The position numbers and the translations under genes were made by a program. A stretch of DNA of 64,000 nucleotides, from assembly GCF_910591885.1 (NCBI RefSeq), contig NC_063275.1, forward strand, positions 18,960,501-19,024,500, given 5' to 3'. Positions 63,655 to 64,000 of the stretch are shown in pieces. The number at the start of each line of letters is the position of its first letter. The first letter of the stretch is position 1. The notes beneath the pieces were generated by a model. The model ran no database searches. It saw nothing but the letters and a program-made list of their open reading frames with translations, and was not told the origin of the DNA. This DNA is from Bombus terrestris. Its lineage: Eukaryota > Arthropoda > Insecta > Hymenoptera > Apidae.

Positions 63655-63849
63655 AAAGTTCATTCCGGAGAAATTTTTAATTCAGATCACAGACTAGATC
63701 TTCTTGCGAATGAAATATTGATACTCCCCGATATTTTGGAGCATGACAAATTCGAATTGGAATTCGAAACAGATATCAAAGACAACGAACAGTTCGTCGA
63801 TCAAAACTTCATCGTAGATATACCGACTTGTCCCCGTACTTCAAGTTAA
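63655..63849 (+). CDS. Unrecognised 64-codon open frame without start codon, possible exon or TE fragment
   Basis: The frame is open from just after a TAG (63652-63654) to TAA (63847-63849), with no ATG. It has an acidic, protein-like composition, for example ILPDILEHDKFELEFETDIK and DNEQFVDQNFIVDIP. A splice-acceptor-like TTTTTAATTCAG precedes about 63685. The minus strand is not open over the same interval, unlike most islands here. I do not recognise the family. It could be a last exon or a fragment of a transposon protein. Confidence 0.2.
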   Translation, partial: KVHSGEIFNSDHRLDLLANEILILPDILEHDKFELEFETDIKDNEQFVDQNFIVDIPTCPRTSS

Positions 63850-64000
63850 TGATCAGATACCTCACTCGCGCAATGCTCGTATCGCGGTCTCCAGAGGTTT
63901 TGTTTGCAATACCAAGCACTATGTTTCACTTATCGTGTACTCCGTATAATTCCAAGGTAATTGCAGAGCGTAGAATCTACATAAATTATTGTGCGATCAA
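63850..64000. other. GC-raised edge of window
   Basis: A CpG-containing block begins about 63720 and continues to the edge. Too little is visible to interpret. Confidence 0.25.

Overview
This window has no prokaryotic features and no gene that I can recognise. It is AT-rich (roughly 70% A+T by eye), with no operons and no open frame above about 140 codons. It is broken by short GC- and CpG-rich islands of 0.2 to 0.9 kb every few kilobases. With the decayed mariner- and pogo-type DNA transposons and a gypsy-type solo LTR, this fits a nuclear arthropod genome, most likely a bee-like hymenopteran. That is an inference from base composition and transposon style; no species marker was seen. The simplest reading is a gene desert or the inside of one very large intron.

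Layout. 1-9.6 kb: AT-rich background with islands at 1.0-1.6, 3.0-3.3, 5.8-6.0 and 8.5-8.8 kb, a cluster of TTATTCG/CGAATAA motifs (1.6-2.1 kb), one possible non-coding exon (5.80-5.97 kb) and a diverged tandem duplication (8.03-8.46 kb). 9.6-20.1 kb: a degenerate pyrimidine-strand minisatellite (10.4-10.96 kb), islands at 11, 14.4-16, 17 and 19 kb, two copies of a conserved ~48-bp element (14.78 and 15.75 kb), and a short block open on both strands (19.92-20.09 kb). 20-36 kb: mostly unremarkable AT-rich DNA with two pogo-like remnants (23.96 and 27.28-27.59 kb), a second diverged tandem duplication (29.7-30.2 kb) and a CT microsatellite (32.08 kb).

36.38-40.74 kb is the most distinctive part. 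It holds an intact-looking 936-bp solo LTR with 7-bp inverted ends and a TATA/TATATA target duplication. About 70 bp further on lies a 3.35-kb satellite array built almost wholly from CAAATTT, GAATTTT and CAAATTTT blocks, whose core TTCAAATTTGAA is self-complementary. The array shows internal longer-period duplications.

41-64 kb: a hairpin, an ACT repeat and a 42-codon ORF close together (41.8-42.1 kb), islands at 42.4, 43.4, 46.5, 50.4, 52.7, 57.4 and 60.8 kb, strong hairpins at 46.1 and 54.6 kb, a pogo-like terminus (61.23 kb), a frameshifted mariner transposase 3' end (63.12-63.44 kb) and a 64-codon open frame near the right edge. There is no pathway or gene set to describe. The interest lies in repeats, mobile-element fossils, secondary structures and candidate regulatory islands. 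I did not find a convincing new biological system; the palindromic satellite next to the solo LTR is the best candidate for follow-up.
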